A stretch of 64,000 bases of DNA from an uncultured Phascolarctobacterium sp. (GCF_900753045.1 NZ_CAADXO010000034.1:1-64000); one strand, 5' to 3'. Counted from the stretch's first letter, positions 42,879-51,213 are shown. Notes: generated by a model not told the origin, from the sequence alone. A program made the numbers and translations.

Positions 42879-42937
42879 TAAAAGCCTAATGAATAGCGTA
42901 AATATTGTTACGTGAATAATGGTCATTAGGCTTTTAA
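42879..42937 (+). terminator. Terminator after the ABC operon
   Basis: The stem TAAAAGCCTAATGA/TCATTAGGCTTTTA shares its outer arm and upstream bases (AAGAATA) with the hipA terminator. Confidence 0.85.
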
Positions 42938-43013
42938 AAATTTTATGCGCAGAATAAATAGGAATTAACCTTCTTTATAATGACCAACTAGCATATATAA
43001 CTTTTTAACGGTT

Positions 43014-43190
43014 TTTCTCTTTTTGCGCACAAAAAAACCGCATAACAAGATGCGGCTTATGTTTAGTTTACATTTACGCAATAAAAACGCTGATGCATAA
43101 GCATCAGCGTTAATTTCTGGTAGCGCTAAAGGTCTACATTTCACTCGCAAAACTTCGTGAACGGGAATGTTTAGGATTTGAACGTTAAGA
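43014..43190 (-). repeat. att-like repeat B: tRNA-Glu 3' end plus two terminators
   Basis: The segment repeats the downstream region of the real tRNA-Glu: an ACCGCAT/ATGCGG hairpin, CATTTACGCAATAAAAA, the AACGCTGATGC hairpin (43086-43111) and the 15-base tRNA end (43118-43132). It then has the same arm as repeat A (43133-43159 onward, ...CGGGAATGTTTAGGATTT). It separates the ABC segment from the nucleotidyltransferase segment. The rest of the 42938-43289 gap has no gene. Confidence 0.78.
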
Positions 43191-43289
43191 ATTAGTCCGG
43201 CCGGAGAACTGGATTATATATCACTATCGTTGCAGTTATTCTTATTTTATGAGTATAGAGTATAAGCGACAATATAAGAGTAAGAAGCT

Positions 43290-43318
43290 TTGACATCATA
43301 TGTCACTTATGCTAAACT
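43290..43318 (+). promoter_or_regulatory. Promoter with inverted-repeat operator for the putative TA pair
   Basis: TTGACA (43290-43295), 17 bases, TAAACT (43313-43318). The inverted repeat TGACAT-CAT-ATGTCA (43291-43305) covers the -35, suggesting autorepression. Confidence 0.55.
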
Positions 43319-43399
43319 TTATTTGAGGGGATCAGTATAAGTGTTTGCTTGTTAAATATGTCTGATTTAGAATATAACCAAGAAAGGAGCTTGCCGATT

Positions 43400-43627
43400 A
43401 TGAGTATAGATAAGGTAACAGATTTATCTGCGTGGATGAAAAAAAGAAGAACTGATTTAATGAATTTAACACCGGAAGCAAGAGCCTATAAACGTACTCG
43501 TGGTAGGGTAAGGTCTCCTGAGGAGAAGAAAGCATTGGTTTTGGCTGCCGGTAAAGCGTGGAATGAATGGCTCAGTTCCGGTAAACTTGTAAAGACAGAT
43601 AAAGGATACGAATTATGCAAGGTATAG
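43400..43627 (+). CDS. Small basic protein, putative antitoxin partner
   Basis: ATG 43400 is preceded by GAAAGGAG. The 75-residue, strongly basic protein starts MSIDKVTDLSAWMKKRRTDL and contains RTRGRVRSPEEKKALV. I do not recognise a family. It overlaps the nucleotidyltransferase gene by 13 bases and has an operator-like repeat upstream, so it is a candidate antitoxin or DNA-binding partner. Confidence 0.65.
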   Translation: MSIDKVTDLSAWMKKRRTDLMNLTPEARAYKRTRGRVRSPEEKKALVLAAGKAWNEWLSSGKLVKTDKGYELCKV

Positions 43628-44400
43628 ATAAGAATATAATAAAAAGAATCCATGAAGAGAATTTATCTGATCCGGTTAATGAGCGAATTTTAATAGCTGC
43701 TCTTATATGTTCATTGGCTAAAGAGTTTGCAAATGAATTAGTGGTTGTAGGTGGTTCAGCTGTAGAATTTTACACGGCCGCAAGTTATATGACCAAGGAT
43801 ATAGACTTTATAGCTAAAGATGATTTCCAAATAGCTAAAATTATGACCTCGTTAGGTTTTTCAATCGGTGAAGGCTATACATGGTTTCATCCTGATACAT
43901 CTGTTGTAGTTGAATTTCCTAAACCTCCTTTGTTGGGTGACGTAAGCAGATTGACAGAAGTAAAAACGGAGTATGGTGTTGCTGAGATTATAGGAGTAGA
44001 GGATATTATACTTGACAGATTAAAAGGTCGTGAGTTTTGGCAGGATAACAATGAACTTCCTGAAATGATGATTTATTCACATTATGATAGCATTGACTTT
44101 GCGTATTTGCGGAAACAGGCTGCATTCGAACTTATAAGTGATGTTTTGGAAAAAGCCGTCGCAGATGTAGAAGAATACAAAGCTGGCAGGTCACCATATT
44201 TGCGCAATAATTTTTATAGTGACAAGGTTGTAGAGGCCAAAATTGTTGATGCGCTTGAGTATGATGTTCCAATGGAAAAAATTATCAGAAGATTGTCGAA
44301 TGATGATCAGGTCAAAGGAATTTCTATAGATGAAAAGAGAAGCTATCTTGAATCTATCATAAAATCAAGTAAGGAAATCCAAGAGCTTCTATCAGAGTAG
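43615..44400 (+). CDS. Nucleotidyltransferase-fold protein, putative toxin
   Basis: The 261-residue protein has the nucleotidyltransferase signature GGSAVEFYT (46-54) and KDIDFI (61-66). A later metal-site candidate is VVVEFPKPP. This fits the DUF6036/AbiEii-like nucleotidyltransferase group often found with an antitoxin. Such enzymes modify tRNA or proteins with nucleotides. Overlap with the small basic gene suggests a two-gene toxin-antitoxin unit, but no member of this exact pair is known to me. Confidence 0.72.
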   Translation: MQGIDKNIIKRIHEENLSDPVNERILIAALICSLAKEFANELVVVGGSAVEFYTAASYMTKDIDFIAKDDFQIAKIMTSLGFSIGEGYTWFHPDTSVVVEFPKPPLLGDVSRLTEVKTEYGVAEIIGVEDIILDRLKGREFWQDNNELPEMMIYSHYDSIDFAYLRKQAAFELISDVLEKAVADVEEYKAGRSPYLRNNFYSDKVVEAKIVDALEYDVPMEKIIRRLSNDDQVKGISIDEKRSYLESIIKSSKEIQELLSE

Positions 44401-44565
44401 TAAAAGAATATGGCTTTTTACAGGTCCGGAACAGAACGGACAAATCTTAGAGGCAACCTTTAGCTTAAGATTAATAATGATTGAGCAGTCGGAATGAGCA
44501 ATGGTTTGTAGTTCCTCAATCTTATCCTCTTGAATGTTAAGCATGTTTGTGATAAACTGACGCAT
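44392..44565 (-). pseudogene. N-terminal fragment of an ISL3-like transposase
   Basis: From the ATG (44563-44565) after GGAGGA the frame gives 57 residues, ending in ICPFCSGPVKSH. This matches the N-terminal start and zinc-finger onset of ISL3-type transposases. The usual ~400 residues are cut where the fragment meets the end of the nucleotidyltransferase gene, so it overlaps that gene by nine bases. Only half the zinc finger remains. It marks an insertion and deletion event. Confidence 0.6.
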
Positions 44566-44574
44566 AGATAAAAA

Positions 44575-44625
44575 ATCCTCCTTCGTCTTAGTAATATAGG
44601 CAATTACTATTTTAACGAAGGAGGA
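44575..44625 (-). other. Hairpin hiding the transposase ribosome site
   Basis: ATCCTCCTTCGT (44575-44586) pairs perfectly with ACGAAGGAGGAT (44614-44625), with an inner TTAGTAAT/ATTACTA pair. The GGAGGA used by the transposase fragment lies in the stem. Such leaders limit transposase translation from outside promoters. Confidence 0.6.
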
Positions 44626-44711
44626 TTTATTTGTTTAGATGTGGCTTGTGCAGAAATTTTAGTCTGTACAAGCCATTATTGTTTTGGTTAAACAGGGAAT
44701 TTTTGCCTACG

Positions 44712-44853
44712 ACCACAAAAGTTGTGCTAGGTTGACCAACAGATTTGGACTAGCTTTAGCACAAGAATGTACTAGCGAAACCATAAAATAAACCATGTCT
44801 TAATCGAGTACAAAAATTGGACTAGGTCGAATCAACCACAAGTAATGGACTAA
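44712..44853 (-). repeat. Five-copy iteron-like array near the tRNA-Glu att site
   Basis: A degenerate ~19-bp motif (minus strand CTAGTCCA-N5/6-TTGTG) recurs at 44712-44730, 44735-44753, 44758-44775, 44806-44825 and 44834-44853. The first three start 23 bases apart. It could be integrase arm sites or replication iterons. No other gene is visible in the 44626-45000 gap. Confidence 0.55.
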
Positions 44854-44862
44854 TGCTAAAAG

Positions 44863-44903
44863 AAAAGCCATGTTTTACTGATTTTCGGTAAGACATGGCT
44901 TTT
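44863..44903. terminator. Bidirectional terminator-like hairpin
   Basis: The stem AAAAGCCATGT/ACATGGCTTTT with extra inner TTAC/GTAA pairing is flanked by A-rich and T-rich ends and could work on either strand. Confidence 0.6.
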
Positions 44904-44997
44904 CAAATATGAAAATTATTGGTTGGCATAGAGGGGTTAAGATACCCAAATTGATATTTTCCGTACAAAAATCTGATAACAGAGTATCTGCGTTATA

Positions 44998-45153
44998 GAG
45001 CGCTACCTTTCAGTCGCAAAACTTTTAGCTGATTTTCTCCTTTCTGCGTACAAAAAACCGCATAACAAGATGCGGTTTAGGTTTGGTTTACATTTACGCA
45101 ATAAAAAACGCTGATGCATAAGCATCAGCGTTAACTTCTGGTAGCGCTAAAGG
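44998..45153 (-). repeat. att-like repeat C at the intact tRNA-Glu
   Basis: The real 3' end of tRNA-Glu (45139-45153) and its downstream terminators form the parent of repeats A and B; identity with B extends from about 45044. At 44998-45024 a diverged copy of the repeat arm (AGCGCTA...TTTCAGTCGCAAAACTT) appears in partial form. This marks another junction within the stack. Confidence 0.7.
45056..45132 (-). terminator. Double terminator of the tRNA-Gln/tRNA-Glu transcript
   Basis: Two minus-strand hairpins follow the tRNA pair: AACGCTGATGC/GCATCAGCGTT (45107-45132) with a T-run, then AACCGCAT/ATGCGGTT near 45056-45080 with a second T-run. Confidence 0.85.
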
Positions 45154-45213
45154 GAATCGAACCCTTGATTTCGCCTTGAGAGGGCGACGTCTTAGCCGCT
45201 TGACCATAGCGCC
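45139..45213 (-). tRNA. tRNA-Glu (CTC)
   Basis: The cloverleaf has acceptor GGCGCTA/TAGCGCT (G1-T72 wobble), anticodon loop CTCTCAA, T-arm AAGGGTTCGATTCCCTT and encoded CCA. Its 3' end is the repeated core of the three att-like sites. Confidence 0.93.
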
Positions 45214-45216
45214 ATT

Positions 45217-45290
45217 TGGCTCCGGGACTAGGACTCGAACCCAGACCGAATGATCCAGAGTCACTTGTGCTACCATTACACCATCCCGGA
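45217..45290 (-). tRNA. tRNA-Gln (CTG)
   Basis: The cloverleaf has acceptor TCCGGGA/TCCCGGA, anticodon loop CTCTGGA, T-arm CTGGGTTCGAGTCCTAG and encoded GCCA end. It is three bases upstream of tRNA-Glu in the same transcript. Confidence 0.93.
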
Positions 45291-45330
45291 GTAGCAGTTC
45301 TTTTTGAGCACGCTCATCAGAACAATAACG

Positions 45331-45359
45331 ATTATAGCAGATAGATAGCAGTTGGTCAA
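45331..45359 (-). promoter_or_regulatory. Promoter of the tRNA-Gln/tRNA-Glu pair
   Basis: On the minus strand TTGACC, a 17-base spacer and TGCTATAAT (extended -10) lie about 40 bases before tRNA-Gln. Confidence 0.75.
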
Positions 45360-45521
45360 GTACTTTTTTGGGAAAAAGTAGAATTTTTTTAGAAAAAGTT
45401 TAGGAGGACCGGCAACGTTTGTTTGAAGTATAGATTGACGCATATGCTTTAGCATGATAAAATCAAGATAATACAACGATTAAATAAGAGTGAATAAATA
45501 TTCGTGACAGGGAGTGATAGC

Positions 45522-46688
45522 ATGAAGCTTTTACATTTGTCGGATCTGCATTTAGGAAAAAAACTTAACGAGTTTTCTCTTTATGAGGATCAAAAATATA
45601 TTTTACAACGGATTGTACAGATGATTTGCGCCAAGCAGCCTGATTGTGTACTGCTTGCCGGAGATATTTATGATAAACCGGTGCCGCCGGCAGAAGCTGT
45701 TGTTTTATTTGATGATTTTCTGAATCAGCTGGCGGAGCTCAAGGTGCCTGTGTGCATTATCAGCGGCAACCATGATTCGGCGGAGCGCTTGGCGTTCGGT
45801 GCGCAGCTGATGAGCGGCAGCGGCATTCATTTTGCGGGCAGTTATAACGGTGAGGAGCAGAAGCTCGTGCTGGAGGATGAATTCGGCAGAGTGAATATTT
45901 TCCTGCTGCCGTTTTTGAAGCCTGCTGTTGTGAAGCATTGGGCGCCTGAGGAGGCTGCGGCGGAGATTAGCAGCTACCATGATGCGGTGAAATATGCTGT
46001 GTCGCAGCTGCCGTTGGCACAGGACGAGCGTAATGTGCTTGTTGCGCATCAGTTTGTCACCGGCGCTGTTACCGCAGGCAGTGAGGCTGTTAATGTGGGA
46101 GGTCTGGATAATATCGGCGCGGAGGTTTTTGCTGCTTTTGATTATGTGGCCTTGGGACACATCCATAATCCGCAAAACGTCGGCGGTAATGAGCGCATCC
46201 GCTATTGCGGTACGCCGCTGAAATATTCCTTCAGCGAATGGCAGCAGCAAAAATCCGTGACAATGGTGGAGCTTGCCGAAAAAGGCAATATGAAGGTTAC
46301 GCAGCTGTCGCTGACACCGCTGCGTGAGGTACGCTATTTAAAGGATACCTTTGAGAATTTAATGGCAAGGCCGAACTACGCCATGTTCCCGATGGATGAA
46401 AATGGTTGTCTGCAGGATTTTTATTATCTGACGCTGACGGATGAAAACGATGTTCCTAATGCTATGCAGCGCCTGCAGACTGTATATAAGAATTTGCTGC
46501 AGCTTGATTACGATAATAAGCGCACGCAGGCGAACGCGGAGCTGGAGGTAACGGAAGATTTAGTAGAGAAAACTCCGTTGGAGCTTATCGATGATTTTTA
46601 TCGCCTGCAGAACAATCAGGAGCTGAGCGAGGATCAGAAGCAGTATCTTACTAATTTGCTGTCGGAAATGGGAGGTGTCGTATTATGA
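45522..46688 (+). CDS. sbcD: Exonuclease subunit SbcD
   Basis: ATG 45522 follows GGGAGTGA; 388 residues. The calcineurin-like phosphoesterase motifs are all present: LSDLHLG (D-x-H), GDIYDKP, SGNHDSAER and LGHIHNPQ. SbcD is the Mn-dependent nuclease half of the SbcCD complex that opens DNA hairpins and protein-blocked ends. It overlaps sbcC by four bases. Confidence 0.94.
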   Translation: MKLLHLSDLHLGKKLNEFSLYEDQKYILQRIVQMICAKQPDCVLLAGDIYDKPVPPAEAVVLFDDFLNQLAELKVPVCIISGNHDSAERLAFGAQLMSGSGIHFAGSYNGEEQKLVLEDEFGRVNIFLLPFLKPAVVKHWAPEEAAAEISSYHDAVKYAVSQLPLAQDERNVLVAHQFVTGAVTAGSEAVNVGGLDNIGAEVFAAFDYVALGHIHNPQNVGGNERIRYCGTPLKYSFSEWQQQKSVTMVELAEKGNMKVTQLSLTPLREVRYLKDTFENLMARPNYAMFPMDENGCLQDFYYLTLTDENDVPNAMQRLQTVYKNLLQLDYDNKRTQANAELEVTEDLVEKTPLELIDDFYRLQNNQELSEDQKQYLTNLLSEMGGVVL

Positions 46689-49138
46689 GACCGCTGAAGC
46701 TGGTTATGAGTGCGTTTGGTCCGTATGCGGGGCAAACCGTGATAGATTTTTCCAAGCTCGGAGAGCAGGGACTGTATCTGATTACCGGTGATACCGGTGC
46801 CGGCAAAACCGTAATTTTTGACGCCGTTTCCTATGCTTTATACGGGCAGACGAGCGGCGGTGTGCGTGATGCCAACATGCTGCGCAGCCAATATGCGGAT
46901 GCCGATACGCCGACGTTTGTGGAGCTGGAATTTTGCTTCCGAGGCAAGTGCTACAGGGTAAAACGCAATCCGGAGTACCGCCGTCCGGCGAAGCGTGGCA
47001 ACGGTATGACGAAGGAGAAGGCCGGCGCCGAGCTTTACTATCCCGATGACCGCGTGCCGGTGACGAGAATGTCAGATGTTGATAAAAGCATTGTGGAGCT
47101 GTTGGGGCTTAATCATAAACAGTTTACGCAGATAACGATGATTGCTCAGGGACAGTTCCGCAAATTTTTGGATACCAATACGGATGAGCGCAGTAAAATC
47201 TTCCGTGATTTGTTTCATACATACTTCTTCCAACAGCTGCAGGAGAAGCTGAAGCAGGATGCTGCGGCCAAGCGTAACGAATTTGCCGAGCAGCAGCGCA
47301 GAAGCGAGCAGGCGTTGAACGGCATCAGCTGCATTTATCCCGCATATACGGAGCAGCTGCAGAGCTTTGCTTTGCGTCACTATGAGGGCTGTGTTGAAGA
47401 AGTGCTGGCCTTGGTTGATACGATTATTGCTTTGGACGAAAAGGAACAGCAGCAGGTGGCGGCAGCAGCGGCTATCGTGACGAAAAATCTGACTGCGCTG
47501 CAGGACAGCCTGGGTGCTATTACTAAAAAGCAACAGCTTGAAAAGTATATGCAGACGACAGATGCCAGAATCGTAAGTATGCAAAAACAGCTGGAGCAGG
47601 AAGCGGCTGCGGCGGTGCAAAGGCAGGAGGCTCTGCAAAAGCTTGAGGCAGAGGTCAACGAAGCGCAAAAGGGCGAGGTGGAGCTGGCACAGCTGCAAAC
47701 CGAAAGGCAGCAGCTGGCTGCACGGCAAAGAGAACTGCTGCAACTGCAGGATATGCAGCAGCGTTACCAAAGGCAGGAGGTTGCTCTGCTGCAGAAGCGT
47801 CAGGAGTACAAGCAGGCCTGCGATAATTTTAATCATCTTAATGAGCAGAGCGAAGCTTGCTTTGACAGATTTTTGGGCGCGCAGGCGGGCCTTTTGGCGC
47901 ACGATAAGCTGAAGCCCGGCAAGCCTTGCCCGGTTTGCGGTTCCTGCGAGCATCCGCAGCCTGTGCAGCTGGAGCAGGACGCACCTACAGAAAATGATGT
48001 TGAGCAGGCGCGCGCTAAAGCTGAGGCCGCTCAGAAAATAAGAGACGGCCTTGTAGGTGAAGGCAAGGCATTGAAGGAGCATCTTGAGTTGGATAAAACC
48101 TTGCTGATAGGCAAGGGAGTGGAGCTGCTTGGTTGTGACGATTTGAAGCTGATTGCCGAAAAAGCGCAGGCAGAGCTGAAGGATGTTAACAATAAGATTA
48201 CGACACTGCGCCTGAAGATGGGCTTTTTGCAGGAAAAGGTGGAGCAATACAGGAAGCTGGCAAAAACTTTGGAGCAGCAGAAGGCTGCCGACAAGCAGGC
48301 GGAGGCTGCGGCGCAGAGCATGAGGCAGCAAATGGCAGGTGCCGAAGGACAGCTGCAGGAGCTGAAAAAGCAGCTTGCCGAGCAGAATGAGCTGCTGACG
48401 GATGTTGATGAACAGGAGCTGCAGCAGGAGCATGAAAAGCTGCTGGCGCAGCAGCGTGAGCTGGAGCTGCAGGACAAGCGGTTGTATGCCGCAATCAAAA
48501 ACAATCAGCGGATTAAGCAGGAGGTCAGCGGCTACGAAGCGCGCAGGGCAGCCTGCGAAGCGGAGTACAGCTTTATCAACAGCCTTTCTGCAACGCTGAA
48601 CGGAACCTTGACTGGCAAAAAACGCGTTAATCTGGAAACATATGTGCAGATGCACTACTTCGATAAAATTCTGCAGCGCGCCAATTTAAGGCTGCTGCAC
48701 ATGAGCCGCGGCCAGTACGAGCTGTGCCGTGACAAAATGCAGGATGCGGACAGCAAGACGGGCAACAGCAAAACAGGCCTCGATTTGGAGGTTAAGGATT
48801 ACTACAGCGGCAATCTGCGCAGCGTCAAAACCTTAAGCGGTGGCGAATCCTTTATGGCATCGCTGGCGTTGGCGCTGGGGCTGGCAGATGAGGTGCAGTC
48901 CTGCGCCGGCGGCATTCAGCTGGATACGATGTTTGTCGACGAAGGCTTCGGTTCGCTGGATGACAGCAGTTTGCAGCAGGCTATTGCTACGCTGCAGGGC
49001 CTTAGTGAAGGACATCGCCTTGTAGGTATTATTTCGCACGTACATGATTTGCAGGAAATGATCGACAAAAAAATTCTCGTCAGGAAAAACCGCGGCCTGC
49101 AGGGGACGGGCAGCGAGGTCGCACTGGTGGTGGATTAA
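46685..49138 (+). CDS. sbcC: Exonuclease subunit SbcC
   Basis: The 817-residue SMC-like ATPase has Walker A GDTGAGKT (35-42), long coiled coils, the zinc-hook CPVCG near 415, the signature LSGGESF near 718 and Walker B MFVDEGFGSLD near 750. With SbcD it cleaves hairpins and palindromes at stalled forks. It is shorter than E. coli SbcC (about 1048) because the coiled coils are short. The start overlaps sbcD by ATGA. Confidence 0.94.
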   Translation: MRPLKLVMSAFGPYAGQTVIDFSKLGEQGLYLITGDTGAGKTVIFDAVSYALYGQTSGGVRDANMLRSQYADADTPTFVELEFCFRGKCYRVKRNPEYRRPAKRGNGMTKEKAGAELYYPDDRVPVTRMSDVDKSIVELLGLNHKQFTQITMIAQGQFRKFLDTNTDERSKIFRDLFHTYFFQQLQEKLKQDAAAKRNEFAEQQRRSEQALNGISCIYPAYTEQLQSFALRHYEGCVEEVLALVDTIIALDEKEQQQVAAAAAIVTKNLTALQDSLGAITKKQQLEKYMQTTDARIVSMQKQLEQEAAAAVQRQEALQKLEAEVNEAQKGEVELAQLQTERQQLAARQRELLQLQDMQQRYQRQEVALLQKRQEYKQACDNFNHLNEQSEACFDRFLGAQAGLLAHDKLKPGKPCPVCGSCEHPQPVQLEQDAPTENDVEQARAKAEAAQKIRDGLVGEGKALKEHLELDKTLLIGKGVELLGCDDLKLIAEKAQAELKDVNNKITTLRLKMGFLQEKVEQYRKLAKTLEQQKAADKQAEAAAQSMRQQMAGAEGQLQELKKQLAEQNELLTDVDEQELQQEHEKLLAQQRELELQDKRLYAAIKNNQRIKQEVSGYEARRAACEAEYSFINSLSATLNGTLTGKKRVNLETYVQMHYFDKILQRANLRLLHMSRGQYELCRDKMQDADSKTGNSKTGLDLEVKDYYSGNLRSVKTLSGGESFMASLALALGLADEVQSCAGGIQLDTMFVDEGFGSLDDSSLQQAIATLQGLSEGHRLVGIISHVHDLQEMIDKKILVRKNRGLQGTGSEVALVVD

Positions 49139-49182
49139 GGCAAAAATATCTCTGCGGAAGAAGAAAATTACTTTACCATATA

Positions 49183-49211
49183 TTGTCAGTGTGATAAAAT
49201 AATCTTTATAC
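49183..49211 (+). promoter_or_regulatory. Promoter of the xpt-pbuX operon
   Basis: TTGTCA (49183-49188), 17 bases, TTATAC (49206-49211). The leader to 49283 does not show the purine-riboswitch conserved loops found upstream of this operon in Bacillus. Confidence 0.5.
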
Positions 49212-49282
49212 TTAAAAGACAAATTGATTGCTGACATGTTCGTAGCAGCAGTTAAAAAACAAAATGTATGGAGGGCTTGACG

Positions 49283-49870
49283 ATGAAATTATTGGAAGAA
49301 AAAATTGTTAATGACGGTGTTATCAAAAGCGGTAATGTCCTGAAGGTTGACAGCTTTTTGAATCATCAGATTGATGTGCCGTTTGTTGCGGAGCTTGGTA
49401 AAGAATTAAAGCGCTTGTTTGCAGACAGGAATATCACTAAAATCCTGACTATTGAAGCTTCCGGTATCGGTATTGCCTGCGTTGCGGCAATGTATTTTGG
49501 CGTTCCGGTAGTATTTGCCAAGAAATCCAGCGGCAGCAATATGGATAAGGATGTTTACTTCACCCAGATTTATTCCTATACCCATAGCAAAACAAACGAC
49601 GTTGTTGTTTCCAAAAGATTTCTTTCCAAAAACGACCATGTGCTGATTATTGACGACTTCCTGGCTAACGGCTGTGCGCTGGAAGGCCTTATCGATATTG
49701 TACGTCAGTCCGGTGCTACTGTTGAAGGCGTTGGCGTTGCTGTAGAAAAAGGCTTCCAGGGCGGCGGCGACAAGCTGCGCAAAGCCGGCTATAACCTGCA
49801 TTCCTTAGCTATTATTGATAAGATGGATGCCAAAACCAACACAGTAGTGTTCAGACATGAGGAAGAGTAA
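49283..49870 (+). CDS. xpt: Xanthine phosphoribosyltransferase
   Basis: ATG 49283 follows GGAGGG; 195 residues. It starts MKLLEEKIVNDGVIKSGNVL, almost identical in pattern to Bacillus Xpt. The PRPP-binding motif is VLIIDDFLANG (120-130). It converts xanthine and PRPP to XMP for purine salvage. The stop codon overlaps the permease start (TAATG). Confidence 0.94.
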   Translation: MKLLEEKIVNDGVIKSGNVLKVDSFLNHQIDVPFVAELGKELKRLFADRNITKILTIEASGIGIACVAAMYFGVPVVFAKKSSGSNMDKDVYFTQIYSYTHSKTNDVVVSKRFLSKNDHVLIIDDFLANGCALEGLIDIVRQSGATVEGVGVAVEKGFQGGGDKLRKAGYNLHSLAIIDKMDAKTNTVVFRHEEE

Positions 49871-51180
49871 TGAGCGAAAAACAATATACTGATCCGATAT
49901 ACGAATTAGACGGAAAAATTTCTGTAAGCAAGGCGATTCCCTTCGGCCTGCAGCATATCCTGGCGATGTTCGTTGCAAACATTGCTCCGATTCTGATCGT
50001 TGCCGGTGTGGTAAAAATGCCGGTAGAGCAGAGCGGTGCGCTGGTGCAGTCGGCAATGCTGGTAGCAGGCATCGGAACTCTGATACAGCTTTATCCTGTC
50101 TGGCGTGTCGGCAGCGGTTTGCCTATCGTTATGGGCATCAGCTTCACCTTTGTATCCATCGCCTGCGTTATCGGTGCTAAATACGGTTACGGCGGCGTTA
50201 TGGGTGCGGTACTGATTGGCGGTTTGCTGGAAGGCATTTTAGGCCTGGGCGCAAAATATTGGCGTCGTCTGATTCCGCCGATTGTTGCTGCTACCGTTGT
50301 TACCTCCATCGGTTTTTCTCTGCTGGCGGTAGGCGCTAACTCCTTCGGCGGCGGCTTCGGTAATCCGAACTTCGGTGATGCTCCCTATATTATTGTAGGT
50401 ACGATTACTTTGGTAAGCTGCATTGCCTACAATATTTTCGCCAAATCCTTCTATAAACAGCTTTCCGTGCTTTTTGGTTTGATTGTCGGCTATGTAGTTG
50501 CTTATTTTATGGGCATGGTAAACATGAGCAAGCTCGCTGAGGTTAAGCTGATTGCTATTCCTCAGCTGATGCCTTTTGCCATGGAATTCCATCCTGATGC
50601 AATTTTTGCATTCTTTTTGATATTCCTGGTTTCCGCTACCGAAACCATTGGTGATACCTCCGCAATGACTGCTATCGGTCTGCGCCGTGATGTTAAGGAA
50701 AAAGAAATTTCCGGCTCCATTGTCTGCGATGGTCTGGTAAGCAGCTTGTCTTCCGTTTTCGGCTGCCTGCCTATTACCTCCTTCAGCCAGAACGTAGGCC
50801 TGATTGCTATGACGAAGGTTGTTAACCGTTTTGCTATCATGACAGGCGCTGTTATTATGATTATGGCAGGTCTGTTCCCGGCGCTGGGCGTGCTGCTGGC
50901 ATCTCTGCCGGAGGCAGTTTTGGGCGGTTGCACCCTGATGATGTTCGGTTCTATCGTAGTCAGCGGCGTGCAGATGATTGCCAACTGCGGCTACAATTCC
51001 CGTAATGTAACGATTGCTTCTTTGGCACTCAGCATCGGTATCGGCTTTACTCAGACGCCGGCAATTTTTAAGATTTTCCCTGATCTGATTAAGAATGTTT
51101 TTGCAGAAAACTGTGTAGCCGTAGTTTTTATCGTGGCTATGGTGTTAAATATTATTCTGCCTAAAGAGAAAGAAGAATAA
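49870..51180 (+). CDS. pbuX: Xanthine permease PbuX (NCS2 family)
   Basis: The 436-residue protein has about 12-14 helices and the NCS2 motifs FGLQHILAMFVANIAP, ATETIGDTSAM and LPITSFSQNVGLIAMTKV. It is translationally coupled to xpt, the classic xanthine salvage pair. It shares the N-terminal pattern and fold with the purine permease at 29203-30609, which lies in the catabolic region. Confidence 0.92.
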   Translation: MSEKQYTDPIYELDGKISVSKAIPFGLQHILAMFVANIAPILIVAGVVKMPVEQSGALVQSAMLVAGIGTLIQLYPVWRVGSGLPIVMGISFTFVSIACVIGAKYGYGGVMGAVLIGGLLEGILGLGAKYWRRLIPPIVAATVVTSIGFSLLAVGANSFGGGFGNPNFGDAPYIIVGTITLVSCIAYNIFAKSFYKQLSVLFGLIVGYVVAYFMGMVNMSKLAEVKLIAIPQLMPFAMEFHPDAIFAFFLIFLVSATETIGDTSAMTAIGLRRDVKEKEISGSIVCDGLVSSLSSVFGCLPITSFSQNVGLIAMTKVVNRFAIMTGAVIMIMAGLFPALGVLLASLPEAVLGGCTLMMFGSIVVSGVQMIANCGYNSRNVTIASLALSIGIGFTQTPAIFKIFPDLIKNVFAENCVAVVFIVAMVLNIILPKEKEE

Positions 51181-51213
51181 CGATACGTGTTTTAAAATAA
51201 AGAGGGGTTACAA

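Noticed and set aside
43615..44400. AbiE system assignment
   Set aside because: The partner is only 75 residues and lacks the winged-helix AbiEi antitoxin pattern.
47072..48655. A 527-codon open frame on the minus strand opposite sbcC
   Set aside because: It is leucine/glutamine-rich nonsense produced by the coiled-coil codon pattern of sbcC, with no ribosome site or recognisable domain.
49212..49282. Purine riboswitch before xpt-pbuX
   Set aside because: The leader is short and lacks the conserved three-way junction and loop bases known from Bacillus.
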